This document shows positions 53,861 to 64,000 of a stretch of DNA of 64,000 bases, piece by piece. Location: positions 682,001 to 746,000 of the forward strand of contig BDSL01000034.1 of assembly GCA_003116995.1 (NCBI GenBank), written 5' to 3'. Below the pieces are notes generated by a model, which was not told where the DNA came from, did no database searches, and saw only the letters and a list, made by a program, of their open reading frames with translations. The position numbers and the translations under genes were made by a program. Each line of letters starts with the position of its first letter. Position 1 is the stretch's first letter. The DNA is from Yamagishiella unicocca (lineage: Eukaryota; Chlorophyta; Chlorophyceae; Chlamydomonadales; Volvocaceae).

Positions 53861-56800
53861 GTATGCGGTGTGTGCGGCTGTCGACGCTGTCATCGTCGTC
53901 GTCTTCACTGAGAGGCGGAGAGCGCGAGTTGGGGAGGGCGTCGCATAAGGCCCCGGCGGAGCAACCCGCCGACGGGGCCTGTGTGGGCTAGGGTCGCGTG
54001 GGCTAGGGGCGCGGCGACCGCCGGTGCCGGAGCCTCGCGTCTGCTAGCCTGGCCGGGTCTGCTCGGATACCGGTGTGATGTGCACGCGGAGAGAACAGAG
54101 TGAGCCCCCCTGAGGCGCGAGTCGGGCCTTACGGTCCGCCTCGGCGCCAGCCTGGCCGGGTTTCGGAGGCCGCCTTCGGGTTTCGCACGCGCCGTTGGTG
54201 GGAGCGCTCCGCGCTCCCACCCCTGGAGCGATGAAATCCCATGGAGGCACGGCGCTGAGCTCCGCCCACTGCAGCTACGGTGCACGATATCCGCTGCCCG
54301 GCTAGAGGGGGAGGGAAGTGACGTCTGAGGGGAGGGTGGTAGGTAGGTCTAGGTGACATGATGATGTGCCCCGGTGCGGCAGCCTGGTCGCCGGCACGTC
54401 TCACCCCGCTGGCGCCGGCGCCCGCTGCGCACCGCGGCGCGCTGCGCAGCGGCGAGTGGTTCCGTGTGGTGCCGGTTTCTTTCAGCGGCCGCACCTGCCT
54501 CGACGCGAGCCCTAGCGCTCCTCGCGCCGAGGGCCGTGATGCGTCGAGGCGCCAATGCGCCGAACTGCCAGTCGTGTGTTTCCTTTCTGTCCTTGTCCTT
54601 AGGTAGGTAAGTGGTATGAGCATCGCATCGTCATCGTCATGGTGTGGCGCACGGCGTTGTCTGGCTTGTCAGGGGCGGGGGCGGGTGTCGAGCTGCCGGG
54701 GCGGGCCCTGTTGCCCCTTTCTCCCTGCGTGCCTCGGGCTCGACATCGCCGAGGGCTCCAGGTGAAAGGAAGTAAGTGCCCCTGGCGGCCAGTCGGCACG
54801 AACGCCGGGGTGCGGTCAACCAGATTAGGCGTGGGGGGGGCCGCTGCTACGCATGGTGTATGAGGCCTCGTGTGTCCCCCTTCCAGAGGCTAACGGTCGG
54901 CGATTGGATCGGACTGGGCATGCGCTGTGGCTTTGTGCAGCCGCCGGATCGAGTTAGCAATCCTTATTACCGGTACCTTGGGAACGCGGGTCGCTCGGGG
55001 GCTGAGCCGTGAAGGACGGGTGGTGTGAAGGACGGGTGGTGTGGTCATTGGCCACCCGCGCCTACCCGGCGGATGGGAATCAGGGTGTAGCTGCCGCAGT
55101 CGCGTCTCATGCGGCGGGTTGCAGGCATGTGTCCTTTTGTGCCATGTGTGTCACCGTCACCGGTCTCGCTCTCCTCTTCATCCCGTAATTTATAGACGGC
55201 GAGCATATCGGTGTGCGCGCTGTGAAAATGCTTTCCGTGCCTGTTACCGTTCCCGCCCTAAATGCTGCTAGGCATCTGTCAGGTGTCCGTCTGTCTGTCT
55301 TAGTACCAGTGCCCAGTGCTCCAATGCGTGTACCTACGGTGTGGCCCACTTTGCTGGTCTCGGCTCCGTTTTGTGGTGTAGCCACTGTGCACGGCGCCCA
55401 AAAGCTGCGCTGGCCGCCGGGCGAGCCAGGCGGCAGCGGACCGACCGGCGGGTGGGGAGGGAGGGGGGTCCTGATCTCCTGAATGCAAAAATGAAAAAAT
55501 CCGGGATGCGGCGGGCATCCACGTGACGGGCAGGTCGTACGCGACGGTGCCGTCGTTGTCGTACAGTACGATGTCCTGTGGGTCACTTTGCTGCTGCTGG
55601 CGGTGTGTGGCGGCGGCGCCGCCGCCGCCGCCGCCTGCCACCAATAACAATAAGAAAAGGGCGTTCGCGGTGGCACGGTGGCATGCCGTGTGCGTCCCTC
55701 CTCATTCGTGTGTGTGTTGCAGCGTTCCTCGGCAGGCGGTGTGTACCTGTGCGGCCCCCGGAACGCATCGCACGGAACCGCATCAGCGCAGCCGTCCAGG
55801 CGCGGGGTACGACAGGGTTGGGGGCGGCCTGGTCTCCTGGCGACGGGAGGCGCCGCCACCGCCACAACCACCACCACCGCCACCACTGCCACCACCATCG
55901 GGTGTACTGCTGCGTGCCGTGTAACGGCGCGTTCACACCCGAGGGGGGTGGCCGAAGGAGCGGCCGCGGGGGCGAGTGTGCGGGTGACGTGGCATGCGGC
56001 CGCCACTGCGCAAGGCGCCGTGCCGTGGCTGCGCCGATATTGCAGAAACCACTTTTTAAAATAGTGGTTGGTGCGGGTGCCGATGGCCGAAGGGGCTTGG
56101 TGGAGGGGTGCGGACGGTATGGCTGTTCTACGCCCGCGCTGCTGCTGCTGCGGCGGCGGCGGTTGGGCTGCGGCCTCTGCTGCTGCAGGGTGTGCGTGTG
56201 GGTGTGTGTGTGTATTACATTTATGAGGGTCTGGCGGCCGTGCTTGCTGAAGATCATGAAGGATGTTGCGGTTGGGGCATACGAGGGCATCGCTTGGGTG
56301 GGCGCGCGCCATGCTCGGTTGCTCTTGGCTTTGCGAGGCACGGCAGTGCTCTTGGGACGGGACGCGGCAGCGACAGCGGATGCGTTTGGTGCACGCGTGT
56401 GGCACTGGCGGAACCCCGCCGGGCCCCGGAGGTCCCGGAGGGGCTGGGCTCGCCTCGGCTCCTCGGAGCGATTCGGCTAGGGCTGCTCCCGTGACGCCCA
56501 CAGCGGCCCTCCGTTGCTCCCGCCGAATGCGCTGCGCATGGCGCAGTAAAGGATTTTTTTGATTCCCTCGGACCTTCCGCATTGGGAGTTGTTGTTTCGT
56601 GGATCGTGAAAATACGTCGGTGGTGGCGGCCGGCGGCCGAGGGGCGAGGCCGCTGCAGTACGGAGTGCTGGGCCTGTGAGATTTTCGCGCGGAGGCGTTG
56701 CACGATGTGGAGCGGAGGGCAGGGGAGGGTTTTTTCGCGCTGGATATTTTCGCCTCCGTACGCCCTCCACGGTTGCTGGTTGTGTAACATTGCCGGATAT

Positions 56801-57829
56801 GAAGGACCGCCGTCGCGGTAGCTAGGATAACACGGAGTTAAAACGGAGGGGGGAGGGCGGAGGGTGCAGTCTGTGCGCGCAACAGCCGAGAGCGTTCTAC
56901 TCTACGCATCCGGCTGCTTGCACCTTGCCTGCACTCCCAGTCCGGCACTAATAACGAACCTCGCGATCAATCAGCACCACCAACAAGACCAGCGAGCTAC
57001 GGCAACTGCCAGCCTGCAAACGTCTGCCTGCGTTCCTTTCACCCCAGGTGTGACCGCCACCACATCCACCACCACCGCCACCTTTCAGCGTCGTCGTCCC
57101 CAATTCCCAACTGACCCGCAGCTGCCCCGCAGCAACACTGGAGGCGCGGCAGGCGCCGCTGCTGCGCTGCCCGCTGCCCCGACACGCGAGTTCGGCAACC
57201 GGCAAGGGGCCCAGTCACCGCACACATGTGACACCGGAGATTACGGTACTACTGCCGTACCGTCGTACTTTCAGCATTTGCTTTTCACAACGCCATGCAA
57301 CCACCAATGCGTTCGTGCGGGTGTGGCCAGATGCGGCCAGCACCGTTTCCAACCAAGAGAGGCGACACAGAACCCCCCCCCGTGTGCGGTGGGCTCTCAA
57401 CACCTCTCTCCCCCACATTTCGGTTGCGGGCCGCCTCAGCTCTTCGTGCATAGATACGGCGCATGCGCTCCAGGCGGCATCATGCAAACATGTTGGGGCC
57501 CAGGCGCAGCTCTGATGACAGACGGGCAAACACGCGACAACTTACCCCTGTTCGTCCCTCCCCTCCCCTTGCCACCACACATCCGGAAACATCCGGACCA
57601 ACGGGGTATGCTCCCGGGCTAAGAAAAACACAGAAAGAAACATACGCAGTATGGTATGGTACTGCGCTCGTTTTCCACACCGCCTCCCCTAACCTTGCTG
57701 CCACGTTACGGCTATGCGGCGCTGTAGGGTGGCGTTGCTGTTGTGTTGTGGAGAGGGCGTACACCTCCGCTGGGCCCACCTCGCGGCAAGCCGAGGGCGA
57801 ACACTGACGAGCGGGCTGCACCCCCCCCC

Positions 57830-57930
57830 GCTACGTCTGTTCTAAACGTTTTTTCGGGCATCCACGGGTCTTCCTCGAACCCCCCGGCTACACTTCCCAG
57901 GTCGAGTAACCGGTTCCTTTCTCTAACTCC
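57830..57930. repeat. Adjacent family A and family B copies outside known introns
   Basis: CTACGTCTGTTCTAAACGTT and GGCATCCACGGGTCTTCCTC (A), then GGTCGAGTAACCGGTTCCTT (B). They lie 235-335 nt beyond the stop of the minus-strand SNARE gene. Either the SNARE 3' UTR has an intron or an unseen plus-strand gene has a 3' splice site here. Confidence 0.7.
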
Positions 57931-58098
57931 CCCCCGCCCCCGAACACCCGTCCTCCTGTTCCTTGTTGGCCACAGACTTCCCCCAGCTCAGTTTTGAGGT
58001 CTTCAACTAGTGCACTGGCGTCTCCATCATTTCGTATCAGGCTTCGTATCAGGCATGCAACCCAGGGTCCCGCGGCCCCCGGCTGTGCGCCGCCGTGT

Positions 58099-58175
58099 CT
58101 CAGCAGCGGCCCCCCTCAGCAGCGGCCTCACTCAGCAGCGGCCTCACTCAGCAGCGGCGCCCCCTCAGCAGCGGC
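58099..58175. repeat. Tandem repeat carrying the VAMP72 stop codon
   Basis: Five copies of CTCAGCAGCGGC spaced 15-17 nt apart. On the minus strand each reads CCGCTGCTGAG. The first supplies the last codons of the SNARE protein and its TGA; the other four lie in the 3' UTR. Confidence 0.85.
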
Positions 58176-61134
58176 GGAACGTGAAGCCGCACACCATGGC
58201 GACGATGCAGTAGATGAGGACCATGGTGGCGCCGCTCACCGCCACCCACAGCCGGACGTTCTGCAGCAGCAACGGGGGCGGCGGTGGTGGTGGTGGTGGT
58301 GCAGTGGGCGTGGAAATGTAGTGTGGTGGTGCAGCGGGGGTGGTTGTGGTAGTGGATGCGTTGGGGGCCGCGGCAGCGCCGAGCGGGGAAGCCACGCAGG
58401 CGGTGGCGGTGGTGGTGGTGGTGGTGGTGGTGGTGGCGGGCAACATGCACCTGGGTTGCCAAGGCGATCTTCGCCCCGTGGCTGCAGCGGATCCTCCCTC
58501 CCTCCGTTACCCACCGCTACCCCCGTCCTCCCTCCCACACTGAGGACTCCCATCCTCCCCCCCACCCGCGGGGGGAGAGGGAAGACCCACCGGCTTTCCG
58601 CACCAAGACCCCACTCCCGCCCCCTGGGCCGCGCCCTCTGCCCTCCCCCAGCTGGCTCCCGCCGCACCTTCCACCACAGGGTGTGCTTCAACCGGCGAGC
58701 CTCCCGCCGGAACGCCAACGACACCTGCTGCAGCCCCTCCGTCTTGTCCACCTGGGCAGGGGGAGGGGCAGGGGGAGGGGGAGGGGTCGATGAAGGGGGC
58801 GGGGAGGGGGCGGGAAGGGGGCGGGGAGGGGTCGATGAAGGGGGCGGGGGAGGGGGCGGGCGAGGAAACCCGTGACGCGGGGGGGCAAGGACGAAGCGAG
58901 GAGGTAAGCGGAGTTTGGAGGCGCGGCGGGGGGAGGATTGCGGCAACGCGATGGGCGGCTGTCTCCTAGGGGGGGCCATGAGGAGATGCGGATACCGTTA
59001 CTCCAGGAGGGGCGAGCCCCGGGGGGCCACTGGGGTACGAGTCAGCGCGCGTACGACTACCAAGACTTCGGTGTGTTTCTGAGCGCAGCTGGGACGGTCC
59101 AACGGCCGCCACGCAAGGGGCTGGTTTTGAGGGGCTGCCGGGCAGTGAAACCCACCGCACGGCGGCCTTCATGAGGTGCGGCTGCCGTACATACACACCC
59201 ATTGCGTTACTCGCTTTCGCGTTGGCGAACGCAAGCGTCCTTTTTCTTCCCTTCCCAACACACCCCTTCCCAACACACCCACCAGCAGGTCCAGCCTCTC
59301 CCCCCGCTCCAGAACCTTCTCGATGTTTTCGATCATGATGTGCTTCACCTCCTGCAGCTCGCCCTGCGGACAGGGGACGAACGACGACCCACGGGACGGG
59401 GCTCAGCGGCCGCACCGCGAGGGGGAGATGCGGCCGGCGCGGCAACCCCTCTCCTCCCTCGGTTTGTCCGCCGTGATTCGTGGATTCGTGGATTCGCGGA
59501 TTCTCTTATAAACCCCCACTGCACCAAAGCGCCTCGGGCGTCAGCCGCCAGTCCGGACCTCAGACGACCTCGGGCGACTGTGACAACGCCGCCGCCGCCA
59601 AGCGCCTAGCAGCGTGTTACCGTACTACCGTACTACCGGCAGTTCCTGCCCACCTTAACTCGGTTGATGGCGTCCGCCGAGGGGTCGCTGAAGTACGCCG
59701 CCCGCTCCGCCAGCACCCTGCTGAAGTCCGTGTTGTACTCGTATGCGACCGCCTGTGCGTTCGGAAGGTCGGCCACACGTCGCCTAGGTTCGGGAACACC
59801 GATGCGAGCAGGCGCGTAGGGGCGAGTAGGCGTCTAGGGGCAGTGTGCCCTGTGTGGGTTGTGTCGGGCGGCTAGGCCGGTGGGAGGCACCGTTCAGGTT
59901 CAGGTGGCGAACAGCCGACGCAGCTCCCCGACACCCGCGCGCGCCGCACCTCCTTGGCTGCTGCGCCGTACATGGCGACGAAGCGGCCTCGCACGTCGTC
60001 GAGGAAGGCGAACGGAATGCGGCGGCCAAACGCCTGCGGAGGCGGTGGCGGTATTAGACGGGCACGACTTTGGAGCTTGTGGTGCGTGCGTGCGTGCGTG
60101 GGTGTTCATGGGTTTGTGCGTGGGTGTGCGTGTGTGTATGTGGGTTATTTATACCCCTTACGTTATGCGTGGCCCCTGCCCCTGCCCCCCCCCCTTACCT
60201 CCTCCGCCACCGCCACGTACGTCACTCCGTCAGAAACCATCACGTGGAACATGAAGCGATCCTGAGTGTAGCTGACGCGGCTGGGGGTCCGGGAGTTCGG
60301 GGGGTTCGGGTGTGTCGTGTGTGCGGTACGGCGAGGGAGGGGAAGGCGTGGAGAGGCGGGGTCAAGGAGGGAAAGGAGGCAGCAGCGGAGGGCAGCAGCG
60401 GAGGCGGCAGCGGCCGCCCTGTCCACTCCCCAAGCGCGGCTACCAGTAATTGGCAGGTGGGTTGGGGCCAACATTTTTTGCGACAGGCGTGGGTGCACCG
60501 CTCATCTACTTCTGCTGCCGCTGCTTCTGCTGCCGCTGCTTCTGCTGCTGCTGCCGCTGCTTCTGCTGCTGCTTCAGCTGCTGAAGGCTGCAGCTGGCCA
60601 TAAACCCTCGTCCTTCGACCCGATTGGGCTTCCAGGAGGTTACGAAACCCCGGCCCTTCCCATGGCTCACGTGTCCTCTTGCGGCAGCTTCTCCAATATT
60701 CGTACGGCAATGACATTGCAGTTGCCGGTGACGACGCTACGGAGTGGGCAAGGGTGGAGTTGTTGTAAAGCTCAAGAGAGCGAGGGGTCGCATGCGTCGC
60801 GGTGGCTGCCGGTCAGGTGGGTTGGCGGGCGTGGTGATAGGTACTGGTGGCGGTGACCTACAGGAGACTCCGAGCACCGACTAAGAGTGCAAGACACCAA
60901 TTCGCGACATCAAGAGCTAGAAAGTATAATCCCAGGTATGTTTGTGGAGTGTTAAAGGGAATTGAGGCGTGACTGGACGGTCTGAAAAGCAATCGAACAG
61001 TCACTAAGAGGCGCGCCCCACGTCTCTTGCACACGACGTTCTTCTTTGGATGTCATATACCTGTGCTCCGCAAGGACGACTTGGCCCCTTGCTACGAGGC
61101 TGTATAGAATCCTCTGCTGCCCTTGCCCCGACAT
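58165..61134 (-). CDS. VAMP72: VAMP7/VAMP72-type longin R-SNARE
   Basis: Eight exons: 61134-61061, 60736-60671, 60280-60199, 60033-59950, 59752-59654, 59363-59283, 58751-58668, 58260-58165; 221 residues, the normal family length, all phases closing. It is a vesicle SNARE for fusion at endosome, vacuole or plasma membrane. The longin domain (residues 1-115) shows ILYSLVARGQVVLAEH, NVIAVRILEKLP, SYTQDRFMFHVMVSDGVTYV and IPFAFLDDVRGRF. The R-SNARE motif (about 125-187) includes INRVKGELQEVKHIMIENIE, central Arg155 in KVLERGERLDLL, and VDKTEGLQQ. The tail anchor (about 194-218) is LWVAVSGATMVLIYCIVAMV, with a C-terminal RRC. Introns 5 and 6 carry family C and A fragments. The conserved length and motif order make this a secure call; the exact VAMP7 subgroup is inferred from the plant lineage. 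Confidence 0.95.
59459..59515. repeat. Family C copy in a VAMP72 intron
   Basis: GGTTTGTCCGCCGTGATTCG followed by tandem TGGATTCG units and GGATTCTCTTATAAACCCCC. It is central in the 59364-59653 intron, so it says nothing about polarity. Confidence 0.8.
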
Positions 61135-62893
61135 TTTCAGTCGGCGCTACGATGCCTCTTAACACAGGCTAACGCCACCAAAGCGTCAGGCCACAGACTG
61201 GTCACTCCCGACTGGTATCTTCTCCGGTTCCGGCTGAGACCTCCTTAAGGCTGTTATGTCTGCGGTTCAGCTTCCGCCACGGGTAGGAAAGAGTAAATGC
61301 TTAAACCCGATGTGTCAGCTTGTACAAAAAATAATGCTGTTAACAGGATGAATCACGATGTCGGTTGGAAGTTCCCGCGGGTCTCTCGTGCTGAGCATCT
61401 CCCGATACAAGCTGGCATTTTGGCTACAAGCAGCATCCAATGCCAAGTCGGATATACTCATATACAAAGTGGCGTGCACAGTGATCGAGCTGCTCAAGCA
61501 TGCTCTACCACGAGTGAAAGTCCCTGACAACTTTTACTATGGTGTACAAACACGTTTAAAAAAAGAATTTTTCGAACCATCTCGATGGGGTGCCCATACA
61601 CTGTGAGACGGCTTGGATCCCTTTGCGGCCCACGGTTCGGGTTCGGGATACCGGTATGGACCTCGAGAGGCAACCCTGCCAACCTGCGGAACTAAAAGAC
61701 ATACCTACAAAAAAACGGCTTTGGGCTTCACTGCCGCTGGTGGCTGCTCGCGAACACCATCACGACTGAAGCTGCTTTTGTATTTTCAGCATGCCCTCGA
61801 AAGCCACCCTCGAGGACCGGGCTACTTTCCAACGACATCTGTATGCCCCAACGAGACCCCGCGTGCACCGAATAATTGGACACAACCGAGGTGAACACCC
61901 GCATGATCTTGAGTGGCCACCATGACCCTGATTGGCCACCATCCGTGCCAACGTCTGTAAGCAAGCTGTGCCTCCCCAAGTTCCCAGCTCGCCGCCGATG
62001 CGACGAAAGGTCGGCACGCTGTCATAAATACAACAGCCGCACCGACCTCATCAACCAGACGACGTCTAACCCCGGACGCAACCCAAGCCGCGCGTCTGCT
62101 TCCCCACCTGATGAGTAGCGATGGGGAGCATGGGCTTCGTCCTTCATCATCGTCAACGATGGGTCAACATCAGTTCCTGCCGAGCTTTATTCCTCGAAGC
62201 TGCATTGTATGAAACAACATTAAACTTTCCTGCCTGCTCCAGAACCAGTGCCCTATGCGGCCCTTGGCAAAGGCTGCCGCGCGGCCCCCTTCGCAAGCAA
62301 TCCTCGTCCTCGACCAGACGCAGTGGGCGATACCAAAGGGTGAAGCAGATTGACGGCAGAAGCTCGGGGCCCCCTCCCCCACTGACTGACAAGTCGGAAC
62401 CGATACGTGAATGAACACAGACATAAGTGGTGGCCAAGCAATTAAAGCATGCTTGTGGATACGGCATGCTCCGATAAATTCGAAAGCTCAGCAGCAGCAG
62501 CGCGACAACGGCCGCTTGGGGAGCACCCATTCATATGATATTAATTGCCCTGCCGCTGGCATCCCCAACGGGGAGTTGGTGCTGCAATACGTGGGCAGTA
62601 TGGACGCGCGACTCCCTAGTGCCAACACCTGTCATGCGTCAGGCGATGCGCACGGTGGCTCTACCATATGGTCTGGGGCCCACTGTAACATTTATTACTA
62701 CCTATCCTGCCGTGCACCAAAACGCCCTCCTTAGATAGCGCTTGCTGCTAGTCCCGTGCGCGAACAGCACTGTAGCCTGTTCATGCCGTTTCATGCCCAA
62801 CCCATCAGTACTCCCTCCATCCCGCCCTGGCCTCTCGCGCTCGTTAAACGCTGGCACCGGCACTGGTTGGGACACTGCAACCTCAAACGCCCC
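61135..62893. other. Interval between VAMP72 promoter and downstream gene 3' end
   Basis: The left part must hold the VAMP72 promoter and the right part the 3' UTR of the membrane-protein gene. Short frames occur on both strands (for example 62411-62734 plus), but none shows a known motif. GC content is moderate. I see nothing else that can be supported. Confidence 0.45.
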
Positions 62894-64000
62894 TCAGTCC
62901 TGCCCGCTTGCCGTCCTCATCTTCTTCCCAACCCTCACCGCCTCCGCCTCCGCCTCCGCCTGAGCCTCCGCAAAAGCCCGCCTCTCACACACATCCAACA
63001 CCGCGCTAACCGCCAGGTTAACCACCGCCGCCAGCGCCGCCGCCAGCACCGCGGGCACCACCGCTCCTCCCCACAGCACATGCACATGTACCAGGTCCAC
63101 CGCCGCCATACCCGCACTGGCCAGCAGCTGAGCGGCGGGACGCATCTGCGTCAGTAGGGGCGCCAGCACGGCCCGAGCCATGAAGATCCCAAACACAAAC
63201 ACGGCCTCGTCCTGCCGTACATCCAGCTCCGGGCGGCTGCACGTGTACGTCAAGAAGCCCAGCACGCTCGCCAGCAGTCCCGTGCACGCCGCCGCCAGCG
63301 TGTCGTACCACGCCAGGTCACCGTCCGCCGTACTGGGCTCCAAAGGGCTAGGGCCGCCGGTTGCACCACCGGCGCTGCTGCACGCACCGGCGCTGCTGGC
63401 ACCACCCGGGGCTCCAGACCCAACCCGCCTCGCGGCCGCCAGGCTACCGGGACGCCGCCACCGCCCCAGCCTCCGCAAGACTCCCAGTCGCAGACATTGC
63501 GCCGCCATGGGCGAGGCCAGCCACAGCATGCCCGCCAGGGCCTTGACCAGCGGCTGGTCGATGCCGTACCGGTCCAACCGCAACTTGGTGACCGTAACGG
63601 CAACGGCTCCCAGCGCCGCGCACACCACCATGGTCGCCCAGCTACTGGCCGTCTGGGCCGCCCGAAGCTCGGCGTATGCCGCCTCCATGGCTGGGTCTGG
63701 GAAGCCAGCCAGCAGCCGCAGGCCGTCGCGGCGGAGGGCCCGGCGGCAGCAGCCGGCGGCCTGTCGTACGGCGGCGGCGACGAGACGGCCTGGAGCCGAC
63801 AGCACCGGCGACGGAGGGAGAGGCGGTGGCGGCGGCGCGCCCGAGTCTTGCTTCGCAACCTGATCGTACGGAGCTGGATGTACGGCGGGTAAAAGAGGAA
63901 GAGCAGCACTTGGCCGGGGGCTGACAGGTTCCGTTGCTCCTTCTGCTGCAGCCTCGGGTCCAGTCGGAGGCGGCGGCGGCAGCCCCTCAGCCTGGCACAG
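62894..64000 (-). CDS. Multi-pass membrane protein, C-terminal part (5' end outside window)
   Basis: A frame with no stop runs from the window edge to TGA at 62896-62894, at least 368 residues. It starts in a Pro/Ala-rich stretch. About six hydrophobic segments follow, including SSWATMVVCAALGAVAVTVT, ALAGMLWLASPMAAQCL, YDTLAAACTGLLASVLGFLT, EAVFVFGIFMARAVLAPLL and AVVPAVLAAALAAVVNLAVS. It ends in a charged helix with an (AE)n run. Short conserved-looking pieces such as GFPDPAMEAAYAEL and TCSRPELDVRQDEAVF precede segments 1 and 4. I do not recognise the family. Membrane regions of this kind occur at the N-terminal side of algal cyclase or sensor proteins, but nothing here shows a catalytic domain. 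An upstream exon is likely beyond 64000. Confidence 0.6.
   Translation of the reverse strand: MCQAEGLPPPPPTGPEAAAEGATEPVSPRPSAALPLLPAVHPAPYDQVAKQDSGAPPPPPLPPSPVLSAPGRLVAAAVRQAAGCCRRALRRDGLRLLAGFPDPAMEAAYAELRAAQTASSWATMVVCAALGAVAVTVTKLRLDRYGIDQPLVKALAGMLWLASPMAAQCLRLGVLRRLGRWRRPGSLAAARRVGSGAPGGASSAGACSSAGGATGGPSPLEPSTADGDLAWYDTLAAACTGLLASVLGFLTYTCSRPELDVRQDEAVFVFGIFMARAVLAPLLTQMRPAAQLLASAGMAAVDLVHVHVLWGGAVVPAVLAAALAAVVNLAVSAVLDVCERRAFAEAQAEAEAEAVRVGKKMRTASGQD

Larger units (their letters stand above)
53302..58164. other. Interval without a recognised gene
   Basis: The left end is the 3' UTR of the PDDEXK_6 gene (TGTAA at 53856), the right end the 3' UTR of the SNARE gene. Many overlapping frames exist on both strands, none with a recognised motif or phase-consistent exons. 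A perfect 11-bp stem with a 3-nt loop lies at 54197-54221 (GTGGGAGCGC and GCGCTCCCAC). A and B repeat copies lie at 57830-57930. A fast-evolving or non-coding gene cannot be excluded. Confidence 0.45.

Noticed and set aside
55107..56582. A 491-codon minus-strand frame
   Set aside because: Composition is erratic, it has many His/Arg/Pro/Cys from reversed GC-rich repeats, no domain and no supporting splice pattern. In this GC content long chance frames are common.
61613..61680. Possible tRNA because of GGTTCGGGTTCGGG
   Set aside because: No acceptor stem or anticodon arm can be folded around it. No tRNA or rRNA gene was recognised anywhere in the window.

Overview
The window reads as nuclear DNA of a green alga of the Chlamydomonas/Volvox group (Chlamydomonadales). 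The evidence is high GC with CCG/GGC-rich coding sequence, genes split by many 150-900 bp GT-AG introns, TGTAA-type polyadenylation signals, long Ala/Gly/Ser low-complexity protein segments, and plant-lineage families such as PDDEXK_6/DUF506 and a VAMP7-type R-SNARE. Exon models were built by hand from splice sites, frame continuity and remembered family consensus. Reading phase closes across every proposed junction, but no alignment or transcript was available.

Layout, left to right. 1-3216 (-): dual-specificity phosphatase with a very long low-complexity C-terminal extension running off the left edge. 3412-7695 (-): organelle-targeted TPR-like protein. 8255-14654 (+): pentein/amidinotransferase enzyme of the CtlX (arginine deiminase-like) family with an organelle presequence. 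14655-20282: gene-poor. 20461-24830 (-): TKL-type protein kinase. 24831-28533: gene-poor and AT-richer. 28534-32973 (-): RRP9/U3-55K WD40 protein of the U3 snoRNP. 33169-46759 (+): very large WDR17 homologue, sharing a ~195 bp divergent promoter with RRP9. 47696-48556 (-): weak hypothetical gene. 49087-53301 (+): PDDEXK_6 (DUF506) protein with a long tail. 53302-58164: no recognisable gene. 58165-61134 (-): complete VAMP7/VAMP72-like longin R-SNARE. 61135-62893: nothing recognisable. 62894-64000 (-): C-terminal part of a multi-pass membrane protein.

The genes are a mixture of housekeeping functions (rRNA processing, vesicle fusion, arginine/citrulline-type metabolism, signalling) and do not form a pathway. 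The most notable feature lies in the introns. At least three short dispersed sequence families (called A, B and C here) recur in the introns of five genes on both strands. They mostly lie in one orientation towards the 5' splice site and in the reverse-complement orientation towards the 3' splice site, relative to the host gene. This looks like the inverted termini of mobile introns (introner-like elements). One intron of the CtlX gene also carries a near-perfect 53-bp hairpin resembling a small-RNA precursor.
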